Below, piece by piece: positions 25,356-34,930 of a stretch of DNA of 64,000 nucleotides. The translations under genes were made by a program, and so were the position numbers. The stretch is from Cristatella mucedo. Lineage: Eukaryota; Bryozoa; Phylactolaemata; Cristatellidae. The stretch covers positions 1,580,001 through 1,644,000 of the forward strand of contig WPIO01000005.1 in the NCBI GenBank assembly GCA_009760855.2. The letters run 5' to 3'. A model generated the notes under the pieces. The model did no database searches. It was not told the DNA's origin and saw nothing but the letters and a program-made list of their open reading frames with translations. The first letter of the stretch is position 1. Every line of letters starts with the position of its first letter.

Positions 25356-26631
25356 GAGAGTTTGTGAGCCACCCAAAGTTGCCCAGGCTTCTCAGATCCT
25401 ATCACGGACATGCATTATTCACTTACCTGAATTCCTACAATGGCTGCACTGATCGCTAATACTGCAACGCCGTTACTCTTTATGAGGTTCTTTATCGTCG
25501 TGTAGCAACCCTATAGAAAGAATGGTTGCCTGAGCATACTAGATCGTGAGCAATCACAGCCGTGCCAAAGAATAAGCAGACCAGCAAAGGTACGAACCGT
25601 GCTGGCATATGAACTCTCTAGTGTAGCCGGGCATGAAGAGTTGACAAGAGATATCTTTCCAGTCAATTTATTTGTCAGTCTTGATGTCGCATCAGTCGCA
25701 TTGTTCAACTGGCAGCAAGACGCCGGAATCCGGATTGGTGTGGAAGCAAACGTGGCATTGTACATTACCTTGTTCTGCCACCCAGTTGCTTCGTCATAGT
25801 CCGATCCATTATCGACACCGCAGCAACTGAGCTACAAGAGAATCCAAAAAGGTGATTATTGCAGCACCATATTCTGGAATTAGCCAGTGTCGATATATGA
25901 TAACCAGCTGAAAACGTAAGCTCTAACCCTTTAAGATGGCGACAATATAGGGTGCAGTCTTCTGCAGATTCGACATCGTGTCCTGATTAGGAAAGCATAC
26001 TCTCGCACTGAATATTTACTGATCTTTAGTGCAAACTTGAGGTATCTACAGGCGTGCATAGATGCATCATTCTCAGCTGGCAGTCGAGTTCCCTTCCCTG
26101 GTGTCACTCGGTGGGAATTGAAGCTCAACTGACCCTTGTTTCCTCCGACTACCTAACTTTCCAGTTTTTCCTGAAAAGGTAAACTTTCGAATTGCATTTA
26201 GGGGACCAGATAGATCTAGGTATTTACACGATAACAACAACGTAATAATAAGATTAATAATGATAATAATAGCCATAATATTTGCGTCACACCCTCAGAA
26301 AAACGTAATCTTCGTCTGGGCACTTTACATATATTCTAAAGGAAGCATGATCAAATGGCTAACGGTAACATGCAGTATCAACACGCATAAATTTGGGGCT
26401 GATTCGATGCAGTCCAGTCTAGATTTGAACCAAAAATGAGCTACAGACTGCACGGATAAGGGTGAATTTGGAAGACATCTGGCCTTATAAGAAAACTCTC
26501 TTTTGCAATCACGATTTATCAGCTGGGCTCGAAGAGGAACCAGATAGAAGAATAAGGGCCTATACGCTCGCATATACATGTGCATAATGTAATGTACTGT
26601 AATGTAACGTGCATAATGTATATATATATAC

Positions 26632-26674
<43 letters not shown>

Positions 26675-29600
26675 CATGTATGTATGTATATAATGGACGC
26701 AGGAAATGGGCCAACGGGACTCTCTCTTGCCCAGCGAAAGCGAAGGAAGTAGAGAAGTAGAATAGCAGAAAGAACAGAGTGAACGTGGAATGGGTGCAGC
26801 TAGCGCCGCGTTGCCACGCCACTCTTATGCACGCGAGAGATGGCAAAATTCTCTCATTTCGCGAGAGCCTAGATCACTTTATAGCGGAAACTGTCAACGT
26901 ACCTCAATTTGTAGAATGTCCCAGCCAATTGTCACTGCATCTCCAATCGCCAGTTGGAATGTACCGTCCGCCGTCCGATTTAGCGAACCGCTGTTGTATG
27001 ATTTCGTAAGAGTCGTCTTTACTTCTGACTTGAAAGTGCTTTCCACCTAAAGCAGGCATGCATTGACTATCACGAAGATTAGGAGGGGGTTAGCAGTTGC
27101 ATTGTTGCGTTCGGACGATGCGGTTTCATTTATTTGTAGCAGTCATCGATAGGCTTGATAGATTGAGCAGCGTCCTAATCGAGGTGCTGTGTAAAACTAG
27201 CCGGCAAATAGCAGTGACAGCTGGTGATAGACCGGTGTTCCATGCCAAAAAAAGACTGCAGAAAAGCACCAGAAACTGCTCTGATGCCACTTAGAATAGG
27301 AATAAATAGATAGATAGAAAGAGTAGCGTGAGTTTGGCAAGATAGCAGAAAAGGGGCGATGACGAATCAGAGATGGAGCAGTACGACCGCACTCTGCCCG
27401 TGCGTACAAGAAGAGAAGAACGTGCAGGTGAATAACCCCAGCATACCTGATTGCTGAAAACTGCAGCCGTTATGATGACTGCGATTTCAAGGATGGCGAT
27501 AAGTAGTACGATTAAGCCATACTACAACGCAAGAAGAGCCTCGCGATGCGCCGGCCTGTGCATGTCCCGCTTCAAAGGCTCGAGCTTCCGCTTCAAAGGC
27601 TCGAGCTTCCGCTTCAAAGGCTCGAGCTTCCGCTTCAAAGGCTCGAGCTTCCGCTTCAAAGGCTCGAGCTTCCGCTCGAGGCTCGAGCTTCCGCTTCAAA
27701 GGCTCGAGCTTCCGCTTCAAAGGCTCGAGCTTCCGCTTCAAAGGCTCGAGCTTCCGCTTCAAAGGCTCGAGCTTCCGCTTCAAAGGCTCGAGCTTCCGCT
27801 TCAAAGGCTCGAGCTTCCGCTTCAAAGGCTCGAGCTTCCGCTTCAAAGGCTCGAGCTTCGAATTTCCGCCCACATTCGGCATTCATCCAAATAACGTACC
27901 AGGATCAGCAGACACCGTATCTTCTTCCATGCACCGCAGCATCCACAGAACGACAGCACGAGTATCACGGCGCCTGACACCAGGAAAATGTAGGCTGCAC
28001 TGCTGAGCAAGCTCGGAATATTATAAGTGTTCACAGCTGATGTTATTTGCGTCAGTTTGGATATGAGACTGGATTTGTCCACGACGACCCATATGCCGAG
28101 TCCAAGGGAAACTCCGCCAATTATCTGAAATGCACATGAAATTTTCGATACGAAAAAAGCCAAAAAAGGCTATCAATATGTTTCCAAGGTCTGATTAGTA
28201 CTTTAACTCTATGACAACCTCGAAAAATGAGTGCGGCTAGATTCGCATTAACTCCGAAGCTGAACTACACACTAATTACGCAGAGTTGATGACGAGCATT
28301 TCCCTTCAGAGCCTGCAAAACGTCGCCCAGGCTACCCCACGGCGACCGCTCTGCTACAGCCAAGATCTAACAGTGCAGCCAGATTTTTGGAATTACTAGG
28401 AGCAGTGTTAAGCAAATAACAATAATAATTATTATTATGCATTCGATATAGCGCCCTCAGAGAACTCAACATCTTTCTAAACACTTCACATTTGCAGCAA
28501 AGGAAGCAGAAATATAAGTAAAACACTGTCAAGCAAGATAGTTACAATGCCAAGGTTCTCGTGCAAACGAATAAAGAGGACGGATACTTTTCGGCTGTCG
28601 CTGGGGTCACTGCAGCTTTCAGGTGGCGACACCTTGTGGCAGACAATCAAGCACGACAGCCATTTTGCCAGCTGCTATCAGGACAGAGCACGAATGGCTG
28701 CCAAGTGGCCAATAATTTTGTGCTAGCGAAGTAATTGCCTCTACTCTTCGGTGGCTAAACTTGGGGCACGACGAACCGGTCAACCTTGACATTGTCAAGG
28801 AATCGTTGACCTATCCGTATTCGGGTGTTTCTAAAGCAGCCGTTTGGAAACCAGCATTTTTACACTAGCGTTTTGAACGCCGGGAAACGTATGGTTCGGT
28901 CTCGCGGGTGCACATCGTCCGCGTTTTCGTCATTCCTTTACTAAGTTTTCCAGCTTGCATTAAATCGACTGCCCGGTCTTCCAAATCAGTACAGCTGCAC
29001 CAATAGATAAATTGACGCTGAAGAAGTAGCCGAGTTGATGACCCTGATTAGATAAGCGACATGTTTGCGTAAGTATCATAACTGAGACAAACTGTACAGC
29101 GTCCAAATCGGAAGTGAACTGGTTTCTCAAAACGGTGAATAGCCACCGTTGCAATATAGGCCCGCCGTGTAAGATTCGGTTGCTGGGCGACTGACGCGAC
29201 GGTATGACGATCAATAGAGATGCCCCGCAGGTCTTTATGAGACATCAGACGCAGACTGGACTGGGTCATTTAGCATGCAGCAGAGATCAGCCGATCCGAC
29301 AGCCTCGCGTCTGGGTACTAAGCGGCAGAAGCGCCGCTGCAGCTATACAGCACGTCAGTGTGTCAATTGCCAAGAAAGAGATCAAGTTCTCTGAGGGGGT
29401 GCTATATGAATGTACTAATATTAATATTAATAATATTAATAATCCACTTGATAAAGCAACCTCAGAGAGCTCAATCTCTTTCTAGGCGATCTGCATCTGC
29501 TGCAAACTGAATATTAGCATGGTTCTTATTCACCTTGCTTGCAATGCTGGCAAAAAGAAACGTGGAATTTCCAGGAGCATCCGATCGGATCCGGACCTGC

Positions 29601-32600
29601 TACCTGGACAGTAAAGTGTGAGCGCTTTGCCGCTTGGCCGCCTTGTGTCGGTAGTGAAATCTGATTCACACTAAAAAGCAGCTACCCTGCGACCGATAGT
29701 GTGGCTTTCGTGAAGAGCGAAGTCGTGCGAATGATTGCGACTATCGCCGAGATCCAGGCCGTATTTCTCGCTACCAATCCACATATACGCTGTGAGTTCG
29801 AGACGGCAACCGCACCGTGAGCGACAACCAGCAAAGCGGCAAAGCCGATGCGAAGCGTAGTGCATAGCGGTATCTGGTGAAACATTTCCGAGGCTCCGAC
29901 GACAGATCTCGCGTAGTCTCGCACAGTCTCGAGCGCGTGGACGCTAGCGGCAAAAGAGACTCGACCTGTATTCCTCTCGAAGCTTGCACACTTTCATTGG
30001 GCCACGAAAGCACGGATGTGAGTCAACGAGCGATGCATAGTGCGGTGAGAGAACTCTGGGAGTCGGGGGAGACCCGAGTCGGAGAATATCGCTGAGTTGG
30101 GTGATAATCCGGACATTAGCGGCAGGATGTGGCGCCCTGCCAATCGTCCCAACGCGAGCCGCAGGTCACGCCGGTACAAAAAAAGCAGCAGGCGTACACA
30201 GCGCTGGGTGCGCGTGAAGTCGCGGTTTGGATGCGGTGCTGTTGCTGCTGCTGCTACGGCTGCTGTTGCCGTTGCAATTAGCTCAGCGTCCGGCCATTAA
30301 CGTATGCCCCACCGCTTTGGCTGTGACTCGGCACAGTGGTCCGGCCTCTGATGTAGGGGGATGTTACCGGTTGCAGCTGCATTCCCCCAACTGCGACGAT
30401 TCAGAGAGCTCTCGTATGTGAACGCTTTGAGGGGGAAAATATGGAGTCTCTTTGAGGCTCACGTCCGCACTGGTGCCTCCGTGAGCCCTCCAAGATCTGC
30501 TGCCGCCGCCGGAGCCACAGTAACGCAACATTTCTTCGGAGCTAATGGAGTTATTGGAGCTATTGAGAGCTACGAACAGCTCACTACCTGTGAACTCGCT
30601 TCGCAGAGTCACGGGAGTTCTATCACGGAAGACAACGCTGCGCGATTTCCCGCTCGATGGAGCTCTGCCATCATGACACGTGACGGAAGCGGCCATCTTG
30701 CGGCATGATGGACTTTCTCTCGCTTAAATTGGTAGAGATTGCTAACTGAATGCTGCTCGCACACGGGCGGTTTTGGAAAAAAAAAGAACTTCGTATGCGC
30801 TATTCCAACGCCCTACACCGGTCCCAACTGACAGACAGACAGACACTAAAGGAACGAAGTCAATTCGAGTTGTAAGAACGATAGCGGCCGCTGGAATTGC
30901 AACGACTCGGCGGGCTGACTGCTGCGGCGGTGGCTGCACGTTTCGCTGTAATTAAACGGAAACAGGATCACGATTACATCAGCACACGCACGTGAGCGTA
31001 GGAGAACTCAGTTGTACAATTTTATAGCCTCCGTTTGTCTGGGATTAGAGCCACGGTTATACTGCACACGACAGAATGCGGCAGAATTAGTCGGCAAGGC
31101 GGCGGTTGCCCTTCCGGCGCCCTGCCGCGCCTGGCCCCCCACCACCGCGCCGCCGATGCCGCACCTCGATTGCACTTGGTTCACGACTGGCCCAAAAAGC
31201 TGCTGATCCGTAACAAATGTTGCTCACAAGCGGTCTGCCGCGAACTGCAACGTAGCGACCGCTACCCTGATGGGCCAGGTGGTGGAAGACGCAGACAATG
31301 CACAATGCGCAGCTAGCCACCCAAGGGAGCAGACGAGATGATCGCCAAATCAGATGCACTGGATATAAATTAATAAACTAATACTCAGTGCAACAGCCGG
31401 CGGAATACAACCATGTGCCGGAATCGGTTGCTGCACAGCAAAGGCAATGTTTGTTGCTGGAGATTGGTTACTAGCCCGCGAGCCACAGAATGAGCTGGAG
31501 AGAGCCACATAAAGAGAGAGAGAGAGAGAGCGAGAGAGAGAAAGTGTGTGCGTGTGTGTGCGTGTGTGTGTGTGCGTGTGTGTGTGTGCGTGTTAACAAG
31601 ACTGAGAGGAGCATTTTAACCGTTCGCCTTTGGGTGGGAAGTTTTGACCTGATGCAAAAGTCGTCACTCGTGACGCAACATTTACCGACAGCCTTGTTCG
31701 TAACATTTCCTTAAACATTAAGCCTCAAGATTTTGTGTATGTATCTCCATCTGCAACCCAAGAAGGACAAAAAGACTAAGGGTGTGTGACGCTGAAGAGT
31801 TTGCGCACTAAGCGCCGTTAGAAGCTTGCGATGTGCATTGTGTAGCCGACAGACTACATCTCATGAAACAAAGTGATAGGCATGAGGGTCATGAGGCTAT
31901 TTTGCCTAGTCGTTAGCTCATTCGAGGCATTGAGAAGGATGGAAGTTGCAGCGCAGGATTCCTGGAAAGGGTGTTTCGCTGGCGGTGGCAGGAGAGAAGA
32001 CATCGATGCTTAAGAACATGAACGTGTGTTTCGCGGTTTAGGACATACGGAGCAAAGCTCCTATCGCCGTTTGTCTTTAAGCGAAAGCATTGAACAGTGT
32101 GTATAGACTATCTGGCAGTACGAGCAGGCTAGAGCCAGTTCGGTTATGAGTTATGAAGGAGCCAAGTTTCGACAAGCCTTCTGAGTTAGGGGGGCATTTA
32201 CCTCTGAATCCGTTGATCAGCTGGGAGCCATCCTAGATCCCACAACAAAGGTGACAATTTGCCTGACCTCTTTAACTTGTAGGCCTAACTTGCAGCCGCA
32301 TTTAATACCAACTACGGAGGCACCTTCTAACCAAAGCGCCCTGCAGATCAAAACGTTTGCCGATGGTATGACACGCTGGCTGATGGCGAAGTCCACCGGC
32401 CCAGTCCGCCATTACACGGGTTGACACCATTAGGCGGCAATCCATAGCCACGTAATGGCGGGATGAGCTACGTCCGAGCTCTACAGTGCTTAGTCTCTAA
32501 CGTAAATTTCGTCATACTCATTTGCATTATGGGCCTGTTAAGTTCTCATGCCATGCGAGGGTCTGGGGGACGGGTGGGCATCGAGGCACAATTCCGAAAC

Positions 32601-33572
32601 ACAATTCGGACGATGACGTCAAAGATTGCTCGGCGTCAACGTGCAGCGCCGACGTAGCCGGGCTGGACCAGTCGTCGGATCGGCAGCAGCCACCCTCGTT
32701 TCACTGCGGTCGGTCAACGCCGCGGTGCTGTGCGGGCGACGGTGACGCGCGCGGCGCCAGCCGCCGGGCCGGCCCAATCGGCGCACGCCGAGCTGCCGCC
32801 GGTGCCTAGGCCTCGAGGCAGGCGAACGAAGCCCTCCTTGCACGCAGCGGCGGCGGCGGCGGCGGAGGACGAGAAGGTCACCGCGGCGGCGGCGGCGGCG
32901 GCTCCCAGTGAATCTATCGCGAATCTTCTCCGAAGAGCGCGCCAGCGGCCGCGAGAAGCTCGTCGCATGCGGCGGCGGCGGCAGCATAGGCGGCATAGGC
33001 CAGTGCGGCCGGCGGCTTCGCGCGAAGACAGCTGGGCACTGGCGGCCCGGCGCGGGGCGCTGCTGCTGCTGCTGCTGCTTCTCTCCTGCGTCTCGCCGTC
33101 GGGACGGGCCGTCCGCCCTGCCTCCGCGATGCCGGCGGCGGCGGCGGCGGGGCGGACGCGGCCGGCACCGAGGCGCGGGTCTGTCGCATCGGGGCTGCAT
33201 TCGTCGTCGGCGACCGCTCGCCGCCGTCGAGCCGCACGCATGCGTCGATCGACACCGGCTTTGCGTGAATAGCGCGCCAGAACAATCGATCGTGAAAGGG
33301 CCTTGCAGCCCAATCTCGTGCGGGTGAATGAGCCGCGCAGGGGCGCATTGTGGCGGCGCATCGGCAAACACCGAGGTGCAGGCGAGCGCGGTCGACGCGC
33401 GCCTGCGCCTCGGCCACGCCTTGAAACCAGCTCGCGGGCACAGGCCGAAAGTCGAGCGTCAGCTCGTCGCGCCGCCGCGCCGCCGCGGTGCGCCTCGGCC
33501 GCCGGTACTCACGAAGAACAGCACGTTGAAAGCGACGAGCACGAAGCGGGCAAACGAAGCACAGCCGCCCAT
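25023..33572 (-). CDS. Tetraspanin, seven exons, 293 aa
   Basis: Four-pass membrane protein that organises membrane microdomains by binding integrins, receptors and other tetraspanins. Exons (minus): 33513-33572, 27900-28124, 27447-27521, 26903-27046, 25598-25831, 25427-25510, 25023-25082. All six introns are phase 0 with GT-AG ends. TM1 spans the exon 1-2 junction (aa 9-35). TM2 (about 65-80) leads into GCCGAWK (81-87). TM3 (96-116) carries the usual acidic residue, Glu106. The large extracellular loop (about 121-255) has WDILQIE, the diagnostic CCG (171-173), PASCC (204-208), Cys235 and Gly-Cys (247-248), plus NxS/T sites. TM4 spans exons 6-7, followed by a short tail ending QQDKA. Length is near the upper end for the family. 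ATG at 33572 has a purine at -3 and G at +4. The gene starts in a GC-rich island. The subfamily (CD63-, CD9- or TSPAN-type) is unresolved. The weakest junction is the donor gttcgt after exon 5. Confidence 0.93.
25227..25351. repeat. (GA)n tract inside the last tetraspanin intron
   Basis: About 125 nt of almost pure ag/gag repeats on plus. On the transcribed (minus) strand of the gene it is a (CT)n polypyrimidine run inside the 344-bp intron 6, about 145 nt upstream of the exon 7 acceptor. Confidence 0.9.
25427..25510 (-). CDS. Tetraspanin exon 6 (last loop Cys, TM4 start)
   Basis: Twenty-eight codons between acceptor tttctatag and donor cag|gtaagt. It starts GCYTTIKNLIKSNG, the usual GC-x-x-x-I entry to TM4, then VAVLAISAAIVGIQ. 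Confidence 0.93.
25598..25831 (-). CDS. Tetraspanin exon 5 (CCG and PxSC motifs)
   Basis: Seventy-eight codons starting LSCCGVDNG after acceptor cttgtag, through IPASCCQLNNATD to NSSCPATLESSYAST. The phase fixes the acceptor at gtag rather than the later ctcag. The donor acg|gttcgt is weak but is the only one giving phase 0 into exon 6. Confidence 0.9.
26262..26410 (-). mobile_element. CR1/L2-like LINE 3' end in intron 4
   Basis: AAT-rich tail, then cgtcacaccctcagaaaaac and gggcactttacatatattc, the antisense LINE terminus. It is a short fragment in tetraspanin intron 4, in the sense orientation of the gene. Confidence 0.6.
26617..26692. repeat. (TA)n-(TG)n microsatellite in intron 4
   Basis: Alternating ta units run into a tgtgtg run and then (tgta)n. 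It is a simple repeat inside tetraspanin intron 4. Confidence 0.85.
26903..27046 (-). CDS. Tetraspanin exon 4 (large loop, first part)
   Basis: Forty-eight codons between acceptor ctgctttag and donor gag|gtacgt, from VESTFKSEVKTTL to AVTIGWDILQIE. The WDxxQ pattern normally lies just before the CCG motif, which opens the next exon. Confidence 0.92.
27447..27521 (-). CDS. Tetraspanin exon 3 (TM3)
   Basis: Twenty-five codons between acceptor gcgttgtag and donor cag|gtatgc: YGLIVLLIAILEIAVIITAA then VFSNQ. The Glu inside the membrane segment is typical of tetraspanin TM3. Confidence 0.92.
27570..27868. repeat. 21-bp minisatellite in tetraspanin intron 2
   Basis: About 13 head-to-tail copies of a 21-bp unit (containing cttcaaaggctcgagc) with virtually no divergence. 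There is one 19-bp variant unit at 27675-27693 and a partial last unit. Because 21 is a multiple of three, it is open in several frames on both strands and mimics a repeat protein (PLQRLEL, KLEPLKR). It lies within the intron: the exon 2 donor is about 30 nt from its edge and the exon 3 acceptor about 45 nt from the other edge. Confidence 0.95.
27900..28124 (-). CDS. Tetraspanin exon 2 (TM1 end, small loop, TM2)
   Basis: Seventy-five codons between acceptor tgcatttcag and donor ctg|gtacgt. It encodes IIGGVSLGLGIWVVVDK, a small extracellular loop, TM2 (AAYIFLVSGAVILVLSF) and the conserved GCCGAWKK cytoplasmic turn, ending CLLIL. Confidence 0.95.
28425..28560 (-). mobile_element. CR1/L2-like LINE 3' end in intron 1
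   Basis: Tail (aat/att) then atagcgccctcagagaactc and cacatttgcagcaaaggaag, the antisense LINE terminus. It is 3'-end only. Confidence 0.7.
29365..29545. mobile_element. Two LINE 3' ends, tail to tail
   Basis: Plus-strand terminus (agaaagagatcaagttctct) at 29365-29432 runs into a shared (taatat)n tail. A minus-strand terminus (aaagcaacctcagagagctc, tctaggcgatctgcatctgc) follows to about 29545. It is inside tetraspanin intron 1. Confidence 0.7.
30364..30696 (-). CDS. Weak candidate first exon of an unknown gene
   Basis: On the minus strand ATG occurs in gcaagATGGCCGC, a strong initiation context resembling a YY1-type start element. It opens 110 codons (MAASVTCHDGRAPSS...) that end near donor-like ccg|gtaaca; gac|gtgagc also occurs inside. 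The plus strand is open over the same span, which weakens the case. It lies in tetraspanin intron 1. The translation matches no family I know; an alternative first exon or chance are both possible. Confidence 0.15.
   Translation of the reverse strand: MAASVTCHDGRAPSSGKSRSVVFRDRTPVTLRSEFTGSELFVALNSSNNSISSEEMLRYCGSGGGSRSWRAHGGTSADVSLKETPYFPPQSVHIRELSESSQLGECSCNR
31507..31595. repeat. (GA)n and (GT)n microsatellite in intron 1
   Basis: agag repeats run into tgtg/cgtg repeats. It is a simple repeat in tetraspanin intron 1. Confidence 0.85.
31730..32150 (-). mobile_element. LINE family F, old 3' copy
   Basis: It aligns by eye with the antisense form of the 10.26-kb copy: gtatctccatctgcaac, agtttgcgcactaagcgccg, gtagccgacagactacatct, cgccgtttgtctttaagcg. 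Substitutions are frequent, so it is much older than the 10.3-kb and 46.2-kb copies. Confidence 0.7.
33513..33572 (-). CDS. Tetraspanin exon 1 (start codon, TM1 first half)
   Basis: Twenty codons, MGGCASFARFVLVAFN then VLFF, ending in donor ttc|gtgagt. The (G/C)-x-K/R-hydrophobic-FN-x-x-FF pattern is the standard tetraspanin N-terminus, and phase 0 joins exactly to IIGGVSLGLGIW in exon 2. Cys4 is a possible palmitoylation site. It lies in the GC-rich promoter region. Confidence 0.9.
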
Positions 33573-33672
33573 GTCGATCGAGCTCTTCGGCGGTTAGTGA
33601 AGGCTGCAAAATGACGGACCAGGAAACGCGCCTCGTTCTCGCGTCGATCGATGCGCGGCGGGCGCCGTTCGG

Positions 33673-33735
33673 GCGCCGCTCGCTCGCTCGCTCGCGCGCG
33701 CGAGCGAGCGGCGCCCGCGCGAGCGAGCGAGCGAG
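33673..33735. repeat. GC-rich self-complementary element upstream of exon 1
   Basis: cgctcgctcgctcg runs face gagcgagcgagcg runs. Arms gcgccgctcgctcg (33673-33686) and cgagcgagcggcgc (33701-33714) are perfect reverse complements, and a second cgagcgagcgag block follows. It lies 100-165 nt upstream of the tetraspanin ATG and could fold in the 5' UTR or form a cruciform. Confidence 0.8.
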
Positions 33736-34782
33736 AGATCGCGGGCCGCATGGGCCGCAGTCCGTTCGCCGCCGCCCGTGCGGTACCCCGGGTGGCCGGG
33801 CGCGAGAGACGCCGGCGGCGGCGGCGGCGCCACAGCCTGGCCACGTTGCACGCGGTCACGCCTCGACGAAACGCGCGAGCGAGCGGCTGCGGCGGCGGCG
33901 CGTAGGGGGGTGCGGCGGCGTACCGGGCGAGAGGGCGGTCGCAGCAGGCGCGAACGAGTCGCACCCTCGGGCGAGGGCTCGGAAGTGGCGCGTAAAACTG
34001 AACGTTCCGTCTCGACTCGCCTAGCGCTAGCGATCGCTCACCTGTGTGACGGAGGTTTGACGCGACGCAAACGCACGCAGCCCCTGATCGGCGGCAGCTG
34101 CTATCGCGCACAGGCTAGCACCGCGGCCCTTTGCTGACCTATTTGCGGCCGATCTTGGCGAGTTCACGTAGGACAAAGGGAGTCACTCGAGCGTCTTATC
34201 CGCCCTCAGCCTATTGGCCGCGCGTCGGGTGGGCATGCCCGGCATGCCGGTCGGCCGCTCGAAGCGAGCCGGTCGAGCTCGGTCTGCGAGTTGCGAGCTA
34301 CGTGTGCTCTTTGCGGATCGAAGAAGGATCAAAGGTTGGGCGGTGCGAATTCGTGACTCATGACTCCCACGACTTCGCGGCTGGTGAGGGCTGCGCGGGT
34401 GCGGCTGACGCGAGCGTAACCTCGAGCCGCATAGCGCCGACCGACCGCGCTCGTAGATCCAACTTGGACAGCCGCGCGCCCGCCGCCGCTCGGAGGCGGG
34501 ACTTCTCTGGCGGCCTTTTGAGAACGCAGGAGGCCAGGCAGAATGGCGAGTACAGCGTCCACTCGCCGTTGAACTTAAAGAGAGCGACTGCTACTCGAGT
34601 GCGACGCTAAGAAACCGCGTCCGTAGAGGCGAAGGCGAGTGCCGAGAGCGCGTCAGGCCATCCGCGGCGAAGCAGAAGCTGGTCCAGCGGCGGCGGCACG
34701 AGTCCTAGCTAGCTGGTGGCGGCGATGCGCGACGGACCGGACGATTGGTGGATCGGCTCCGCGTGCAGACCTGGATTGGCCC

Positions 34783-34930
34783 CGGGGCTAAGGCGCTCGC
34801 TTTTTTAATGCAACCGAGGCCGAGGTGATCGTCTGTTCTGGCCGAGGTCGTGGGCTCGAGCCTTGCGGCACGTGTTAAGTGCCTGGACAGAGATTCAGCT
34901 CTCTCATGGCGCTATACATATGAATTGCGT
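34783..34930 (+). mobile_element. Composite SINE: tRNA-like head, LINE-type tail
   Basis: Head with ggggctaaggcgctcgc (A-box region) and gtcgtgggctcgagcc (B box), then directly gttaagtgcctggacagag, attcagctctctcatggcgc and tatacatatgaatt, which is the 3' terminus of the ATT-tailed LINEs. The same arrangement occurs antisense at 49812-49965. Confidence 0.7.

Larger units (their letters stand above)
32600..34620. promoter_or_regulatory. GC/CpG-rich island, tetraspanin promoter region
   Basis: About 2 kb extremely rich in C, G and CpG, unlike the AT-leaning surroundings, with (ggc)n, (gct)n and (cgg)n triplet runs (for example 32849-32870, 32883-32903, 33059-33080). Tetraspanin exon 1 lies inside it, so it is most simply that gene's promoter and 5' UTR, with transcription towards lower coordinates. 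Long open frames on both strands here are low-complexity Ala/Arg/Pro/Ser and reflect composition, not genes. No TATA box is evident. Confidence 0.75.

Noticed and set aside
27451-27977. Repeat protein (PLQRLEL / KLEPLKR / AFEAEAR) encoded by the 27.6-kb repeat
   Set aside because: The 21-bp unit is a multiple of three, so most frames stay open on both strands. The array lies inside a well-supported tetraspanin intron.
28125-28163. Tetraspanin start at the ATG at 28163
   Set aside because: That reading crosses a good acceptor (tgcatttcag) and gives a truncated TM1; exon 1 at 33513-33572 supplies the normal N-terminus in phase.
32619-34610. Several proteins of 100-250 aa on both strands
   Set aside because: Ala/Arg/Pro/Ser low-complexity frames caused by GC-rich composition; only the 60-nt tetraspanin exon 1 has splice and family support.
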